A DNA stretch of 64,000 bases from Jaltomata sinuosa (GCA_003996215.1 QJPP01000451.1:1-64000), one strand, 5' to 3'; shown: positions 23,905 through 36,638, counted from the stretch's first letter. A program made the numbers and translations. The notes: generated by a model not told the origin, from the sequence alone.

Positions 23905-25874
23905 TGTAACACCCAGAAATTTGATCTAGCTTTCACACTCAGAAAACTACATAATTTTTGAGCTTCCAGGGATCACTGGTCAAGTCCACGAGCCGTGGAA
24001 AGTTCCACAAGTCATGGAAAGGACTCGTGATTCTAGTCCTATAGACCACTCTCAGGTCTGAGAACCACGAGTCAGTTTCACGGTTCGTGAAAGCTTCCAC
24101 GGGTCGTGGAACCAACCCGTGGAACTCAGACTGAGAGTGGTCATTTTCCCTAAAACCACGAATTGGTTCCACAACTAGTAGAAGTTTCTACGGGTCATCC
24201 TGTTAGTCCGTGGAAAGTTATCCGCAGCCTAAAATTTTGCCTCATGAACCACGACTCCAATCCATGAGCCGTGGTTACCTCTACGGTCCGTGGAAAAGGG
24301 CCCGTAGAACCTGAAGCCAAATTTTTCACAGCTTTTCTTAATTAAGTCCCAGGGGTATTTCAGTCATTACTACTCTTTTAACTCCTAAATGACATCATTT
24401 TGAGCAATTCTAAAAGGTTTTTAACTTCACATAGCCTAAGTTCCTTTCCTTAAGCTCTCATTCAATCCAAAAGAGGAAAAGGGTCTTCCGCTCTCAAGCT
24501 CCAAGCTCTCACCTAAGGATTTACCTTCAAGCCTCCATCCTCATCATCTAAGGTTTAGAAAGCTTCAATTAAGGTATGTGGGTATTCAACATGGGTTCCT
24601 TTCACCCTTTTTTCCAAAACCCCAAGCTTTTACTTTGAATTGTGGATTTATGAAATTAGAGTTCCTACCCAATTTAGGGAAAACTCATGGGTTCAGATTT
24701 AAAGCATTCAATTATGGTTTCTCATTACTCAATTATGATTTACTTGGGATTCCCTTATTGATTTCAAAAGCCCATGCATTAAAGATGATTTCTAACATGA
24801 TTCAATTAATTAGAATGTTTTCAAGTAAAAAAATTCATGTTTAGATAACATGGCCTTATGTATTTATGAAATTGCATGCCTAATTCTTCAAGTTATAGAT
24901 GTAGAAAGAAAAGTATATTTTGAATTATGGCTATGTTAAGCCTTTAGAACTTATGGTTTGAATTTGCATGACATTAGATATGTCCTTAGGCATTTCAAAC
25001 AAGATTTTGACATTAGACATGTCACAAGTATATGTTGAGATATATGTATATTTTAGGAGTAGTATTTAGCACCAAGTTGAACTAGATTTAGCATACCCTA
25101 AGTCCCAGAACTACGTTGCCACCACAGGTTGCCCTATGTGGCTTATGACAGGATTCTGATAGATATAGTTCTAACCTTGGCCGATTAGGACAACCTTTTT
25201 CGGTGTGGGTGTATGACATAGGACTCCATGTAGCTTATCATGGTTTATGTTGGTTAAGAGAAACTCCCGTATGAATGTTTTGACTTGTTTAAACTTATGA
25301 TATCTATTTCGAAACCTTGACTCTTACCTCATGCTTACTATTTTATTATTATACTTACGTTGATGACTCGTTTATGCATGAACTAAGTTCCTATTTATGT
25401 TTTAACTATATTTTTATCATATTCATGTATATCTCACATATTCAGTACATCCTATAGTACTAATGCATACTTTGTGTTGCATCCTATTATGATGCAGATT
25501 CAGGCTTTATTCCTCAGGCGTGTGGCTAGTCAGTGCCAGCTATCCAGACTATCTGTTGGTGAGTCATCATCCATCGAGGACCGGAGTTATGAGTAGTTTT
25601 CTTTATGTTTCCTCTGTTAGATTCCTGAGTTAGTTGGGGCTTGTCCCATTAACTCTCATTTCAGATTTATAGGCTTCAGACATAGTTAGATGTACCCTGA
25701 ATTGGTATTTCATAGACTTTATTCTATTTCAGTTTATGGATTCCTATTTTGTCTATGTATGCTTCCGCTTTATTTTCTTATGTATCTCTGAGTATGCTAT
25801 GACCAAGGGTTAATCTAGGGCACTCGTGTCCCGTATCTCGTGTTACGTCTAGAGGGTATCCTCGGGGTGTGACA
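23905..25874 (+). repeat. 5' LTR of the chromovirus
   Basis: Begins TGTAACACCC and ends GGGGTGTGACA. The first 400 bases hold a cluster of short imperfect palindromes (CCACGAGCCGTGG at 23986-23998, CCACGGGTCGTGG at 24097-24109 and variants). The remainder is AT-rich and non-coding. Confidence 0.9.
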
Positions 25875-25878
25875 AACT

Positions 25879-25890
25879 TGATATCAGAGC
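25879..25890 (+). other. Primer-binding site (tRNA-Met type)
   Basis: TGATATCAGAGC differs at one base from the TGGTATCAGAGC site and lies four bases after the 5' LTR. Confidence 0.8.
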
Positions 25891-26085
25891 CTCAGGTTCA
25901 AGAGTCCTAGGATGTTTGAAAGCTGCATCGAGTGGAATCTCTTTCATGTGTGTGAAGTGCGCCACACATATGAGGGGGAAGCTATAAGATGTCTTAAGAA
26001 AAAGTTCACTTCTCTCATGATCAGTATCATGCGATAGAGTTTAACTCTAATATCCCTCTAATCCTTCCCTTTTACATTTCAGCTT

Positions 26086-26585
26086 ATGCCTCGATATTCT
26101 ATGCCTCATCGAGCCGCTCGGAATGCTGCTCCTCCAGTTTTGGCCCCTGAGGTCACGAATGAGGAATTCCGAAATGCCATCCATATGCTATCCCGGACCT
26201 TGGCCGCTCAGTTAATCCAGTCAGCTCCTATCCCCATCCACCCTCAAGGTGGTGTAGTGGCCCGAGTTTGTGATTTCATCCGTATGAACCCGCCAAAATT
26301 TTAGGGTTCGAAGGTTGGGGAAGATCCACTTAACTTTTTGGATGAGGTGAAGAAAATCTTTGATGTTATGCAACTGGATGGGGTTGATAATGTTGAGTTA
26401 GCATCCTATCAACTCAAGGATGTAGCTCATATCTGGTTCAGGCAATGGAAGGAAGCTAGGGCTAGGGATGAGATCCTTCTGACTTGGGAGTGTTTTGAGA
26501 GGGCTTTCCTCGATCGGTTCTTTCCCCAGGAGTTGAGGCAAGCTAAGGTCGAGGAGTTTGTGAACTTTAGATAGGGATCCATGAC
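26086..26585 (+). pseudogene. Chromovirus gag, first part
   Basis: Reads from MPRYSMPHRAARN through a stop (TAG, 26302-26304, after NPPKF) and on in the same frame through DPLNFLDEVKKI, AHIWFRQWKEAR and FLDRFFPQELRQAK, the capsid region of chromovirus Gag. A second TAG follows VNFR at 26572-26574. The frame is then broken at 26586 by a solo LTR and resumes at 28650. Both stops are consistent with a C-to-T change in CAG or CAA. No functional product is possible. Confidence 0.85.
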
Positions 26586-28644
26586 TGTAACACCTTAGGA
26601 AAAAAACAAACTACCTACTGAGTCCTAAATCCAGGAAGTTCTCTACTTTTCTGCAATTATGGGTCACCACGGGCAACGCCAAAGGCGTCGTAGCTCAGAC
26701 GGCCCGTGGGGTGTCCCGTGGGAACCAAATAGTTGGGTTATGCTAGCTGCCTCATCCCGATGGGTGGTCACGACAAGCGTCGCAAGTGCGACGGCCCGTG
26801 GGAACCCGCCGTCAGAATGATCCAGGGCCCTTCCCCCTTGTCCATTTTCCCCTCGACGGGCAACTCCACGGGCGTCACAGACGCGATGGGCCATGGTAGC
26901 TCATCGTTGAAATGGTCTAGCATACCTCCACCAAGGTACCCCTACCCGACGCCTTGGCCGACAGGCCATCGTGGGCACGACTCCCATCGGGTAACCCGTG
27001 AGGCGGCCTAGTTTCCTGCAATATGTTATTTAAGTCCCAGGGGTATTTTAGTTATTACCCACCCTTTAAACTCCTACATGATGTCGTTTTGACTATTTCA
27101 AGACGGGTTTCACCCTTATTACCCTAAGTCTTTTCTAAATCCTTCATTCACCTCCCAAAAAGGAAAAGAATTCTCTCAAGCTCAAGGTCTCACGCTTCAA
27201 GTTCAAGTCTCCTAAATCTTTCCAATACAAGTGGGTTAGATCCAATCAAGGTATGTGGGTATTCAACAATGGGTTCCTTTCACCCTTGTTCTCAAAACTC
27301 CCAATTCTTATTTTGAATTATGAACTTGTGAAATTAGGATTTTGATCTAAATTGGGAAAAACTTATGAAATCAGTTTCTATGAATCAGTTCATGGTTTCT
27401 TATGGTTTATCTATGATTTTATTAAGATTCCTTAATTGGTTTCAATAGCCCATGCATTAAAGTTTAATTCTAGCATGATTCCATTGAATTGCATGATTTC
27501 AAGTGAAAGTTTACATGTTTAGATAACATATCCTTATGTATTTACGAAATTGCATGTCTAATTCTTCAAGTATGATTTAAGAAAGAAAAGTATGTTTGAA
27601 TTATGGCTATGCTAAGCTTCATGAACTTATGATATGAGAATTGCATGATGCCCGATGTGTTTTTATGCTTTTCAAACAAGAGTTGGCATGAGATTGTGCC
27701 ACTATGAAATTATGAGCTATATGTATATATTTTGGGAGTAGTATTTAGCACCGAGCGACGAGGGTTCGATTACCCATGTCCAGAAACTACGGTACCAGTG
27801 TAGGTTATGAAATGAAGTGCCCTATGGGCTTATGAGAGTTGATCCACATCTTGACAATGGTGTCTTGTGTCTTAGCGGGCATTAGGGCAGCTTTGCCAAC
27901 TAGGGTTATATAGTTGGGGATGGTGACTTGTTCCTTGGCAGAATTTAAGTCAGCTTTGCTAACTAGGGTTATATAGTTAGATTCCATGTAGCTCACATGG
28001 TCTAATATCGGTTATAAGAAACTCCCGTATGAATAGTTTTAAGTTTTCTAAGCTTTATGATATATGATGTCGAGGTTTTGACTACGAACTCATGCTTATT
28101 ACGCAAACTATGATATTTACTTATGACTTTTTCGATTATGCATGAACTCAGTTTTCAATTATGTTCTAAGCATGTTTTCATATTATTTACGCATATCTTG
28201 CATACTCGGTACATCCTATAGTACTGACGCATATCTTGTGCTGCATCCTTTGATGATGCAGATTCAGGAGTCCCTTCCCAGGCACGTGGCTAGAGCTTCC
28301 AGGCCACTTTATTTGTCAGCTGTTAGTGAGTCCTCTTAGGTCAAGGACTAGTCATATTATTATCTTGTGTTGGCTTTTCATTTCTGTACTCCGAGTTAGC
28401 TGGGGTCTTGTCCTAGCAACTCCTTATGTTATGTAGAGGCTTTCCAGACATAGACAGTATTCGAGTCTTTTGGTTCTTGTATGCCTATTCGGCTTGACTA
28501 TCCATTTATGCTATTCTGACTTTATCTATTATGTTTTCGCTTATCTTTTGTTATGCTTGAGAATGTTATGACCAAGGGTTATCTTGGGGCACTTGTGGTA
28601 CCAAGTCCCGTGTTACATCTAGGGGGTAACCTCGGGGCATGACA
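26586..28644 (+). mobile_element. Solo LTR of a related Ty3/gypsy family inserted in gag
   Basis: Begins TGTAACACC and ends CTCGGGGCATGACA; flanks ATGAC (26581-26585) and TTGAC (28645-28649) form a 5-bp target duplication with one mismatch. Removing the LTR and one duplicate rejoins the gag frame. The central and right parts resemble the host element's own LTR (GGTATGTGGGTATTCAAC, the end motif), but the first 450 bases are different, with GGCGTCG/CGACGCC and CCCGTGG words. A short tandem repeat (AACTAGGGTTATATAGTT) occurs twice at 27898-27981. No internal region, so it arose by LTR-LTR recombination. Confidence 0.85.
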
Positions 28645-28649
28645 TTGAC

Positions 28650-29640
28650 AGTCCAGGAGTATAGTTTGAGGTTCACTCAGCTCTCCAGATACGCTCCTAC
28701 TATGGTGGCTGACCCACAGGATCAGATGATCAAGTATATCTATGGAGTCTCAGACTTGATGAACAAGGATTGTATGTATAGTATGATATTGAGTGACATA
28801 AGTATCTACAGACTTATGACTCATGCTCACCAGATCAAGGGGGACAAGCTTAGGGAGATGGCTAGGGAGAACAAGAGAGTTAGATCTGAGGGTTCAGCTT
28901 TTAGCCATCAGAGGTCCGGAGGCGGACACCGCTCTTCATTTCAGAAGAGGTCATCAGGACCCGTACATTCATATGCCAATACTCCTACTCAGGCCCCCAG
29001 GCCTCGTTATGATCAGACAGGTAGAGGATCAGGTTCTTATTCGCAGGGGAGTGTTGCAAAGGGGACTCCTTACACTTCTTGCAACAAGTGTGGAAAAACT
29101 CATCTTGGTGAGTGCTTATTTGGTTCAGGTGGTTGCTTCGGATGTGGTCAGGTTGGATACAAGATTAAGGATTGTCCTTCAGTTAAGAAGGGACAAGGAG
29201 GTAGTAGGACTCAGTCTGCCCCAGCAGCCCCAGGAGGTCGACCAGCCTAACAGGGCACAACTTCTAGTTCTGGTGGTCAGCGCCAGAATCGTCTTTATTC
29301 CATGTCCTCTTGTCAGGACCAGGAGAGTTCACCGGATGTTGTCACTAGCATGTTGAAAGTCTTCTCTCTTGATGTATATACATTATTGGACCCTGGTGCC
29401 TCCTTATATTTTGTGACCCTTATGTAGCATGCAAATTTGATATTTGTCCTGAATTGCTTTTAGAACCCTTTGGTGTGTCTACTCCTATTGGTGAGTCATT
29501 CCTAGCCAAAAGAATTTACCAAAAATGCCCTATCTCAGTCCTTCATAGAGTCACTTCAACGGATTTAGTAGAGTTGTAGATGACTGATTTTGATGTTATT
29601 CTTGGTATGGATTGGTTGTATGCTTGTTATGCTTCGGTTG
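28650..29640 (+). pseudogene. Chromovirus gag, second part, and protease
   Basis: Resumes with VQEYSLRFTQLSRYAP (capsid end), then a Ser/Gln-rich region, a zinc knuckle CNKCGKTHLGEC, and a second knuckle CFGCGQVGYKIKDC in which the usual His is Tyr. A TAA follows at 29248-29250. The aspartic protease core is recognisable as LLDPGAS at about 29380, followed by stops, with the flap/ILG part as VILGMDWL near 29597. Multiple nonsense codons separate the pieces. The lost knuckle His and the stops point to long inactivity. Confidence 0.8.
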
Positions 29641-29752
29641 ATTGTCGTACTCGGGTTGTCAGTTTCAAGTTTCCAAATGAACCATCTTAGAATTGTAAGG
29701 TAGTCCCTCATCCTCGAAGGGTCATTTCATATCTTATCTTAAGGCTAGGAAG

Positions 29753-30957
29753 ATGATTTCTAAGGGTTATGTTTATCATATAGTTCAGGTTATGGACACA
29801 GAGTCTAGAACCCCATCCCTTCAGCCTGTTCCTATTGTGAATAAGTTCCCAAAAGTATTTCCTGAAGATTTGCCCGAAGTCCCTCCCGAGCGGGAGATCG
29901 ACTTTGGGATAGATCTCTTTTCAGATACGAATTCTATCTCTATTCCTCCCTATAGAATGGCTCCCGCAGAACTTAAAGAGTTAAAGGATCAGTTGAAGGA
30001 TCTTCTTGATAAGGGTTTCATCAGGCCTAGCATTTCTCTATGGGGTGCTCCAGTCTTATTCATGCGAAAGAAAGATAGTTCCCTCAGAATGTGTATTGAC
30101 TACCGTCAGTTCAACAAGGTCACAATTAAGAATAAGTATCCCATTCCTAGGATTGATGACTTGTTCGATCAGCTTCAGGGTGCTAGTTTCTTCTCCAAGA
30201 TTGACCTTAGATCCGGTTATCATCAGCTTCATGTTAGAGAGTGTAATATTCTAAATACAATCTTCAGAACTCGGTATGGTCATTATGAATTTGTGGTTAT
30301 GTCTTTTGGTCTAACGAATGCTCTTGCAGCCTTTATGGATTTGATGAACCCTATGTTCAAACAGTATTTGGTTATGTTTGTTATTGTTTTCATTGATGAT
30401 ATCCTTATCTACTCTCGGAGTGAGGAGGAACATGTGGACCATTTGAGGGTTGTGTTGCAAACCCTCAAGGATCGGCAGTTGTTTGCTAAGTTTAGCAAGT
30501 GTGAGTTTTGGATACAGTCTGTTGCTTTTCTAGGTATTATTGTGACTAAGGATGGCATTCGAGTAGATTCTCAAAAGATTTGAGGCAGTGAAGAACTGGC
30601 CTAGACCCACTTCCCCGTCTGATATTAGGAGCTTTTTAGTTTGGCTGGTTACTACAGGAGGTTTGTGGAAGAGTTTTCTTCTATTGCTGACCCATTGACT
30701 TGGTTGACTCAAAAGAAGGCTAAATTTCAATGGTTCGATCTATGTGAGAAGAACTTTCAAGAATTGAAGACTTGGTTGACCACCACTCCAGTGTTGGCTC
30801 TACCCGAAGGCGTAGATGAATTTGTTGTATATTGTGAGGCTTCTAGAATTGGCTTGCGTTATGGTTTGATGCAGCGTGGTAAAGTGATTGTGTATTCTTT
30901 TAGACAGCTTAAGACTCATGAGAAGAACTACCCTACTCATGATCTTGAGTTAGCAGC
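29753..30957 (+). pseudogene. Chromovirus reverse transcriptase and start of RNase H
   Basis: From about 29,830 the frame gives the linker FPEDLPEVPPEREIDF, then RT motifs MCIDYRQFNKVTIKNKYPIP, FFSKIDLRSGYHQL and the catalytic VFIDDILIYS (YxDD-type, Phe-Ile-Asp-Asp), and ends with CEFWIQSVAFLG. At about 30,575-30,583 one extra T shifts the frame (SQKI then stop). RNase H begins as AGYYRRFVEEFSSIADPL and continues to HDLELAA, where the reverse-oriented element enters at 30958. A further one-base shift lies near 30,635. Retroviral-type RT would copy element RNA; this copy cannot. Confidence 0.88.
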
Positions 30958-32453
30958 TGATAATGCCCAAATTACACCTCAATTAAGAAGCGTAAGCGAT
31001 CATTGTCAAATATAGAACCCAACAAAGGTTTGGGTCGATCCCACAGGAAATAAGGTGCAAATTAAGTCATTAGTGAATTAGATGACTAATAATCAATAGT
31101 TTTCGATAAATGGGGGGGGTTTGTGTGATCAAGCTTTGATTGTTTCAAATAGTAAGCAACAAATTACAATGAGTAAAACTCAATAAGATAGGCAAACTAT
31201 GGATGTGTTCACCATGGTTTCGTAAACAACCTCAGGTTAGAGTTCAATCGGGTTCTCTTCATATGCATAATCACGAAGTAATTGAAATCGTTCTTATGTC
31301 TAAACGTTTCTCAACCAAATAGACGCTTTATCTTTTCAATTCTCTCGAACTTGAAAAGATTACAATTACAAAACTCAATTTTATACTTCAAGTAGATTAA
31401 CCTCGCTAGAGCGTCAATTATTAGACGGGAGTTAGTAGTCCTGAATCCTTGTTGTTAATCCAATTTTCTGGGTTTTAATTCCTTTGTTCAATCAAATCAA
31501 ACCTAGACTTGTTCTAATGTTTGCAACCATTAGAAAACAGTAAAAATGCAAGTAACAACGTAATATGCATACAAATACCAAACCCGATATCACAAGAACC
31601 TTAAGTCATTACTATTTCATGGATCCCACAACTCTAGTTGTGAGAAATTAGCTACTCATGCTATTAAAGAAATAGAAGAAAATCATATTCATAATAAGAG
31701 AAAGATTCTTACAAATACTATGAAAGTTACTTCAATTATCCAAGAACAAGAAACCAAAAATCCTAAGAGTAATCGAAGAAGAAGAAAGAAACGTGTATGT
31801 CGTATTTTTTCTCTCAAAATAGTCTCTAGAAATATTGGGTAATCAATAATAAAATAACCCTAACACTGGGTATTTATAGTAGTCCAGGAAATAAAGTCCA
31901 AAAATAGAATTTCAGAGTCCCGTTACAAGTTGACGGGTCACTTGACGGACCGTCAAGCTTGTGATGACCCATCACTTGAGCCGTCACATCAAACAGTGAG
32001 CTGAGCCAAATTTTCAGGTAAGTCGTCGAGTAGGTGACGACTTACAGGTATATAGGGTAAAACGCATTTGGTGAGTGCGTTTTATGTGCAAATGGAGTCG
32101 TCATGGCTAAACAGTGAGCTCCTTTGTTCTGCTTCAACTTGACGGTTGCTGTGACGGTTCGTCAAGGCTGTGATGGTTTGTCAGCTGAACCGTCGCCACT
32201 ATCCAGTGGTTCCTTGGCTGCATTTTCTTCCTGACGGCTTGGCTGACGGTCAGTCACAGATGTGATGACCCGTTATGCCAACAGTCAGCCTTATCCAGTG
32301 GGCCTATTTGAGCCTTTTTCCTCCTTTTCTATCTTTGTCAACTTTTCCTGCAAATATAACACAAAAACCATCAAAAACGACAATGGTTGCTTGAAAACTC
32401 ACGATTATTCTTTGTTAAAGGAGTCAAATGTGTCGTAGAATGTCATCACATCA
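30958..32453 (-). repeat. 3' LTR (element orientation) of the Athila-like element
   Basis: In window orientation begins TGATAATGCCC and ends CACATCA. Contains the palindrome TTGACGGACCGTCAA (31942-31956) and further TGACGG/CCGTCA words to about 32,290. Compared with the other LTR it carries several CG-to-TG or CG-to-CA changes, the pattern of methylated-cytosine decay. Confidence 0.88.
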
Positions 32454-33894
32454 ACACCCTTAACTTAAAACGTTCAATTGTCCTCAAGCAACATGATAAC
32501 AAAAACAAAATGACGACCCAACTAAGAATACAAACACATATCTCTAGCAAATCATGGCCATTCAACAGTTTATTCAATTTAAATCAAGCCCCCCCCCCCC
32601 CCGGTAACACACAAATGTATGAAATTCTAACTTGTAAGGATCCAAACATGTCATTCCGATGTGATAGAATATTCTACATACACACACAACAGCTATCCCA
32701 ACAGTCAGTAGATAATACAAAAATCCCGGTGCCCTCACCACAAGAAGTCCCACACACAAGATTTGGGACTAGGTAAGGCGCCCACACTCACAAACGATTT
32801 CAAACAATGCGCATGCGATGCCATAAGCTTACTCTTGCTATTCTATTTTGGTATTTCAGAAAGCCGCTCAGGATCACTACAGGACTTGTATTGGCTTGGA
32901 ATGAGGCTTCGGGTGCAGGTAGGATCACTAAACCCTCATTGTAATCATCGACCTATTATTTCCATTCCACCTTTTTCCATCCACTCTTAATCACCTTTGA
33001 TTTCCTTATTTCTTGCTACAAGTGTGGCCTTTTTAACTTGATAACTCTTTTCTTTCTTTTTCAGTTCTTTTTATGTCTTTTCATTTGGCACACACCTGCA
33101 CTTTCTATCCCAACAACAACCAATTAAGCACAACCCATTTTTCGTATCATGTACCTCTACAGTAGCCACCCTCAACTTAGGCTAATAGCCTGAGTTGAGG
33201 TGCACGATGTCCAAGGAGGGACCAGGGACAAAATAGAGACTCAAAGTTAAAAGGAAAAGGTAAAAGGTTATCGAAAGAACAAAGTCAACTTTGACTCAAA
33301 CAAGGATCAAAAGGGGTTATTTACATTTGGATGGTCTTTTAGGCTAAGTGTATTGCACACAAAAAAAAGGACCTGTGATCCTTTCCTAAGCAACTATCTT
33401 CGAACTTAACAAAATAGGCCAGGCAACTTCTAGATGCATGCACAGAGTAAGAGTTTATAGCAATACGCTCACACACACTTGGCACCAAGAAACCATACCA
33501 CTACCAACTATCAAAACAACAGCTCAGCTTAAGCATAATTATTATAATCACAACTACACAATGACATTCAAGGATACAGAACAGTCAACCATTTCAAATA
33601 TAAGTACAAAATCAACTTTTTCAGAGGGGGCTCCTTTTAGTTCAACTTGCCAAAAAGACCATGCTTGCTATAGACACCACAACACAACACAAACAAAATT
33701 AAAATAACAACCTAAACATGCCGGTTCTACTGGATAGCACACCAAGGAAAAAGTAACACGGCAACAAAAACCCTTGGTGGTGATAGACTCATAGGTATCC
33801 CAACACCCTCACTTCGACTCGTGCATTGTTCCCAATGTTTGTATACAACAACTCAACTTATGATAGAAAGGAATACCTGTGAAGCCCTTAGGCC
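32454..33894. other. Non-coding internal region of the Athila-like element
   Basis: Lies between the gag-protease stop and the 3' LTR in the minus orientation. No RT, RNase H or integrase motif was found on either strand. It contains a run of 14 C (32589-32602) that may vary in length or be misread. Confidence 0.7.
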
Positions 33895-36510
33895 TCAGAA
33901 TCTGGTATGATATTGGAGACCGTTGGGGTCTCTAAAGTAGAAGTAGTCTCTGGAACAGGTGCAAGAAACATCAGCCAGTTGAGCTCCAACTTTCTCTTTT
34001 ATTGGCTCCTCAGCTATTCGAGATAGCTTCTTCACTCTTTCTAACTCCTTTTCCTTGTTGGTTCTCTTCCGGTGTTTTCTTTTCTTTGATTTGTTCTCAC
34101 CGCCTGCATCTATAGGTTTCTCTACCTGCGATCCCAACATCCTCCTCATAACAACTAGGGTATCAAAAACACCCTTCTCCTCAATATGCACATTTGTAAG
34201 GTCTTCATCAATAACATTAATAATCGATACCACCCTTATGTCTCTTGGTGGCTTCATCAATTTACACACATCGAACTTGACCAATTCATTGTTCAGTCTG
34301 AATGTCAGTTCGTTTCTTTCCATGTCGACCAACACTCTTGCAGTGGCTAACAATGGTCGTCCCAAGATTATGGAAACTTCAAAGTCTACTTCGCAATCTA
34401 AGATTACAAAGTCAGTTGGGAATATAAACTTACCAATCTTCACTAGCACATCATACAATATTCCCACCGGTCGCTTTACTGAACGATCGACCATTAATAC
34501 CCTCATGGTAGTTGGTTTGGGGGCTCCCAAGCCCAACTGCGTATATACTACTAGCGGCATCAAGTTGATGCTAGTACCAAGATCACATAAGGCTTTTTCA
34601 AAATTGAACTTCCCGATTGTACAGGGAACAGTAAAAGCACCTGGATCTTCTTTCTTTTGCATTAATGATCTTGAAGAAATAGCACTGCAGTGGTGGAGGT
34701 TATCTTCTGGTTCAAAGCTCACTGACTTCTTCTTGGAAATCAAGGCCTTCATGAACTTGGAATATCCGAGCATTTTCTCATGAGCGTCCACCAGTTGGAT
34801 GTTCACTGATATCTTCTTGAGCATGGTCATGAACTTGTGGAACTTGCTATCTTCCACCTTTTTTTCTTCAACCATTGTGGGAAAGGAGGAGGTGGCCGAG
34901 GCATCATAAAATTCCTTGCCTTTGTTCGTGAGAACTTGAGTAGCATTCTCTATCACAATGGGTCTTTCAACAGGCACACTCACACCCTCATCGAGCACAT
35001 TTTCATCATCTACTAACTCATCTTCATCAGCAACATCACCTTTCTGAGTCTGAATTACCGGATGTGATTCCGATAATGTTTTACCGCTTCTCGTAGTGAT
35101 CGCCATACAACTCCTATCATTCCTCGAGTTTTGAATGGTGTCACTCGGCAAGGTACCTGTCTTTCTTATATTTAGAGACGGCAAGATTTGACTCACTTGT
35201 TGCTCTAATTGCTTGATCGAGGTGGAATGTGAATCCACCACCTGACTCATTGCTGATAATTCAGTCCTCATCTCCTTTACCCCGGAGTTAGTCGATTCTA
35301 CCTTCAACAACATCTTAGCCATCATATTCTCCAGTTTGGACGTCCCTGACTTATTGCTAGCTTTGTCACGATTACCAGGTGGTATATACAATCCACCTCT
35401 GTCATCTTTGCTCCTCCAATCACCTTGCTCTCGACTCTTATAACCTGGCTTTTCATAGTAATTATTCCGACCTTGGTTTCCTTAGCCATAAGCCTGGAAA
35501 CCACCCAAATAATTGGCCTCCTCATCAGACCCAGACTTTGCTGCTCTACTTTGGGAACCCACAGCTTTCACTTTCTCAATACCTCCTGACAACAAATGCT
35601 TTGTCCGTAGGTCCATTTGCGTTTTGAGATGGGCCATATCTTGGTCCCGCTCTTCCTCCTTCCTGTGCTGCTCTGCTGACATACAAACTGCATAAGTGCT
35701 AGCTGCTACCTCTGTATCCCGTGTATGCCAGGCCCTGTTGGTTTTGGTGAGCCGGTCCAAAATAGTTGTGGTCTCAATAAAAGTGAGACTCATAAATGCT
35801 CCACCTGCTGCGTTATCCAGTGTAGGCTTGGTAGCCAAATTCAGTGCCCTATAAAATGTCTGCATCAAAAAATTGCCGGTCAACTGATGGTTTGGGAATT
35901 ATGTTAGCTTTTTCTTGAACCGCAACCAGGTCTCATGTAAGGCCTCATGAGGTTGTTGCCTGAAATTGTTGATTTTGTCCCTCAATTGTATCATCCTAGA
36001 GGGAGGAAAGAACCTTTCTAGGAAAGCTCCTTTCAACTCTCCCTAGGTTGTTATAGAATCGGGAGTTAGCTCAGTCAACCACATCGCTGCTTCATCAGAC
36101 AGAGACAGCGGGAACAACTTAAGCCTGATGGCCATCTGATTCACTCTCGGCAATTCAAACGAATTGCAGATGCTCACAAAATTCATCAGGTGCTTGTTGG
36201 GGTCATCACCAGCCACACCACGAAATAACCCTCTCAAATTCAACAGTTGAATTATTGTGCTAGTAATGTTGAACTTGGCTCCGGGCACTAGCGGAGGAAG
36301 AACAATGGTGCCCGTAGCACCAACTCCATCTAATGCAATACCATCCTCTATATCCTCAGCATTCAAGTGATGCTGAGCCTATTGAGCCTGTTGTTCTGCA
36401 ACGAGCCTTGTTGCCTCCTGTTGTTGTGCATTCATGGTTTGCCTTAGCGTTCTTGCGAGCTTGGGGTTGTAGGGTAATATTGGTTCACCCGAGCGTCGGG
36501 TACTTGGCAT
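33895..36510 (-). pseudogene. Athila-like Gag-protease, one frame with four nonsense codons
   Basis: The start codon at 36510 gives MPSTRRSGEPILPYNP. The frame is continuous for 872 codons with no shift, but has stops at 36379-36381 (TAG), 36043-36045 (TAG, where the family has Trp), 35899-35901 (TAA) and 35482-35484 (TAA). All four are consistent with C-to-T (or G-to-A) changes. Visible parts: capsid (NKHLMNFVSICNSFELP, AAMWLTEL), a basic Gly-rich linker, a coiled-coil-like stretch before QVSQILPSLN, and a protease domain with DLGTSINLMPL (catalytic Asp, with Thr where many relatives have Ala) and ILGRPLLATARVLVD. A Lys-rich tail (KSKKRKHRKRTNKEK) follows. The density of nonsense without frameshift suggests decay by methylation rather than by random indels. 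Confidence 0.85.
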
Positions 36511-36615
36511 GCACAACTCTGTACCCTGTAACAAACAAAAACAACAAATAAAAGTAAGTCCAGAAAGTATGACTAAAAGTCAACCAAACACACCGGACTT
36601 AATAAACTACCGTAT

Positions 36616-36633
36616 TCCCCAGCAACGATGCTA
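36616..36633 (-). other. Primer-binding site (tRNA-Asp type) of the Athila-like element
   Basis: Minus strand TAGCATCGTTGCTGGGGA, five bases inside the 5' LTR; four transitions from the site known from Athila/BAGY-2 type elements. Confidence 0.65.
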
Positions 36634-36638
36634 AAATA

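Noticed and set aside
26664..27011. Two GC-rich overlapping frames
   Set aside because: They lie in the palindrome-rich U3 of a solo LTR and are open because of its GC-rich words.
32589..32602. Run of 14 C as a regulatory tract
   Set aside because: A homopolymer in decayed element DNA; length error is likely and there is no context for function.
34055..34783. 242-residue frame on the plus strand
   Set aside because: Antisense of the Athila-like protease region.
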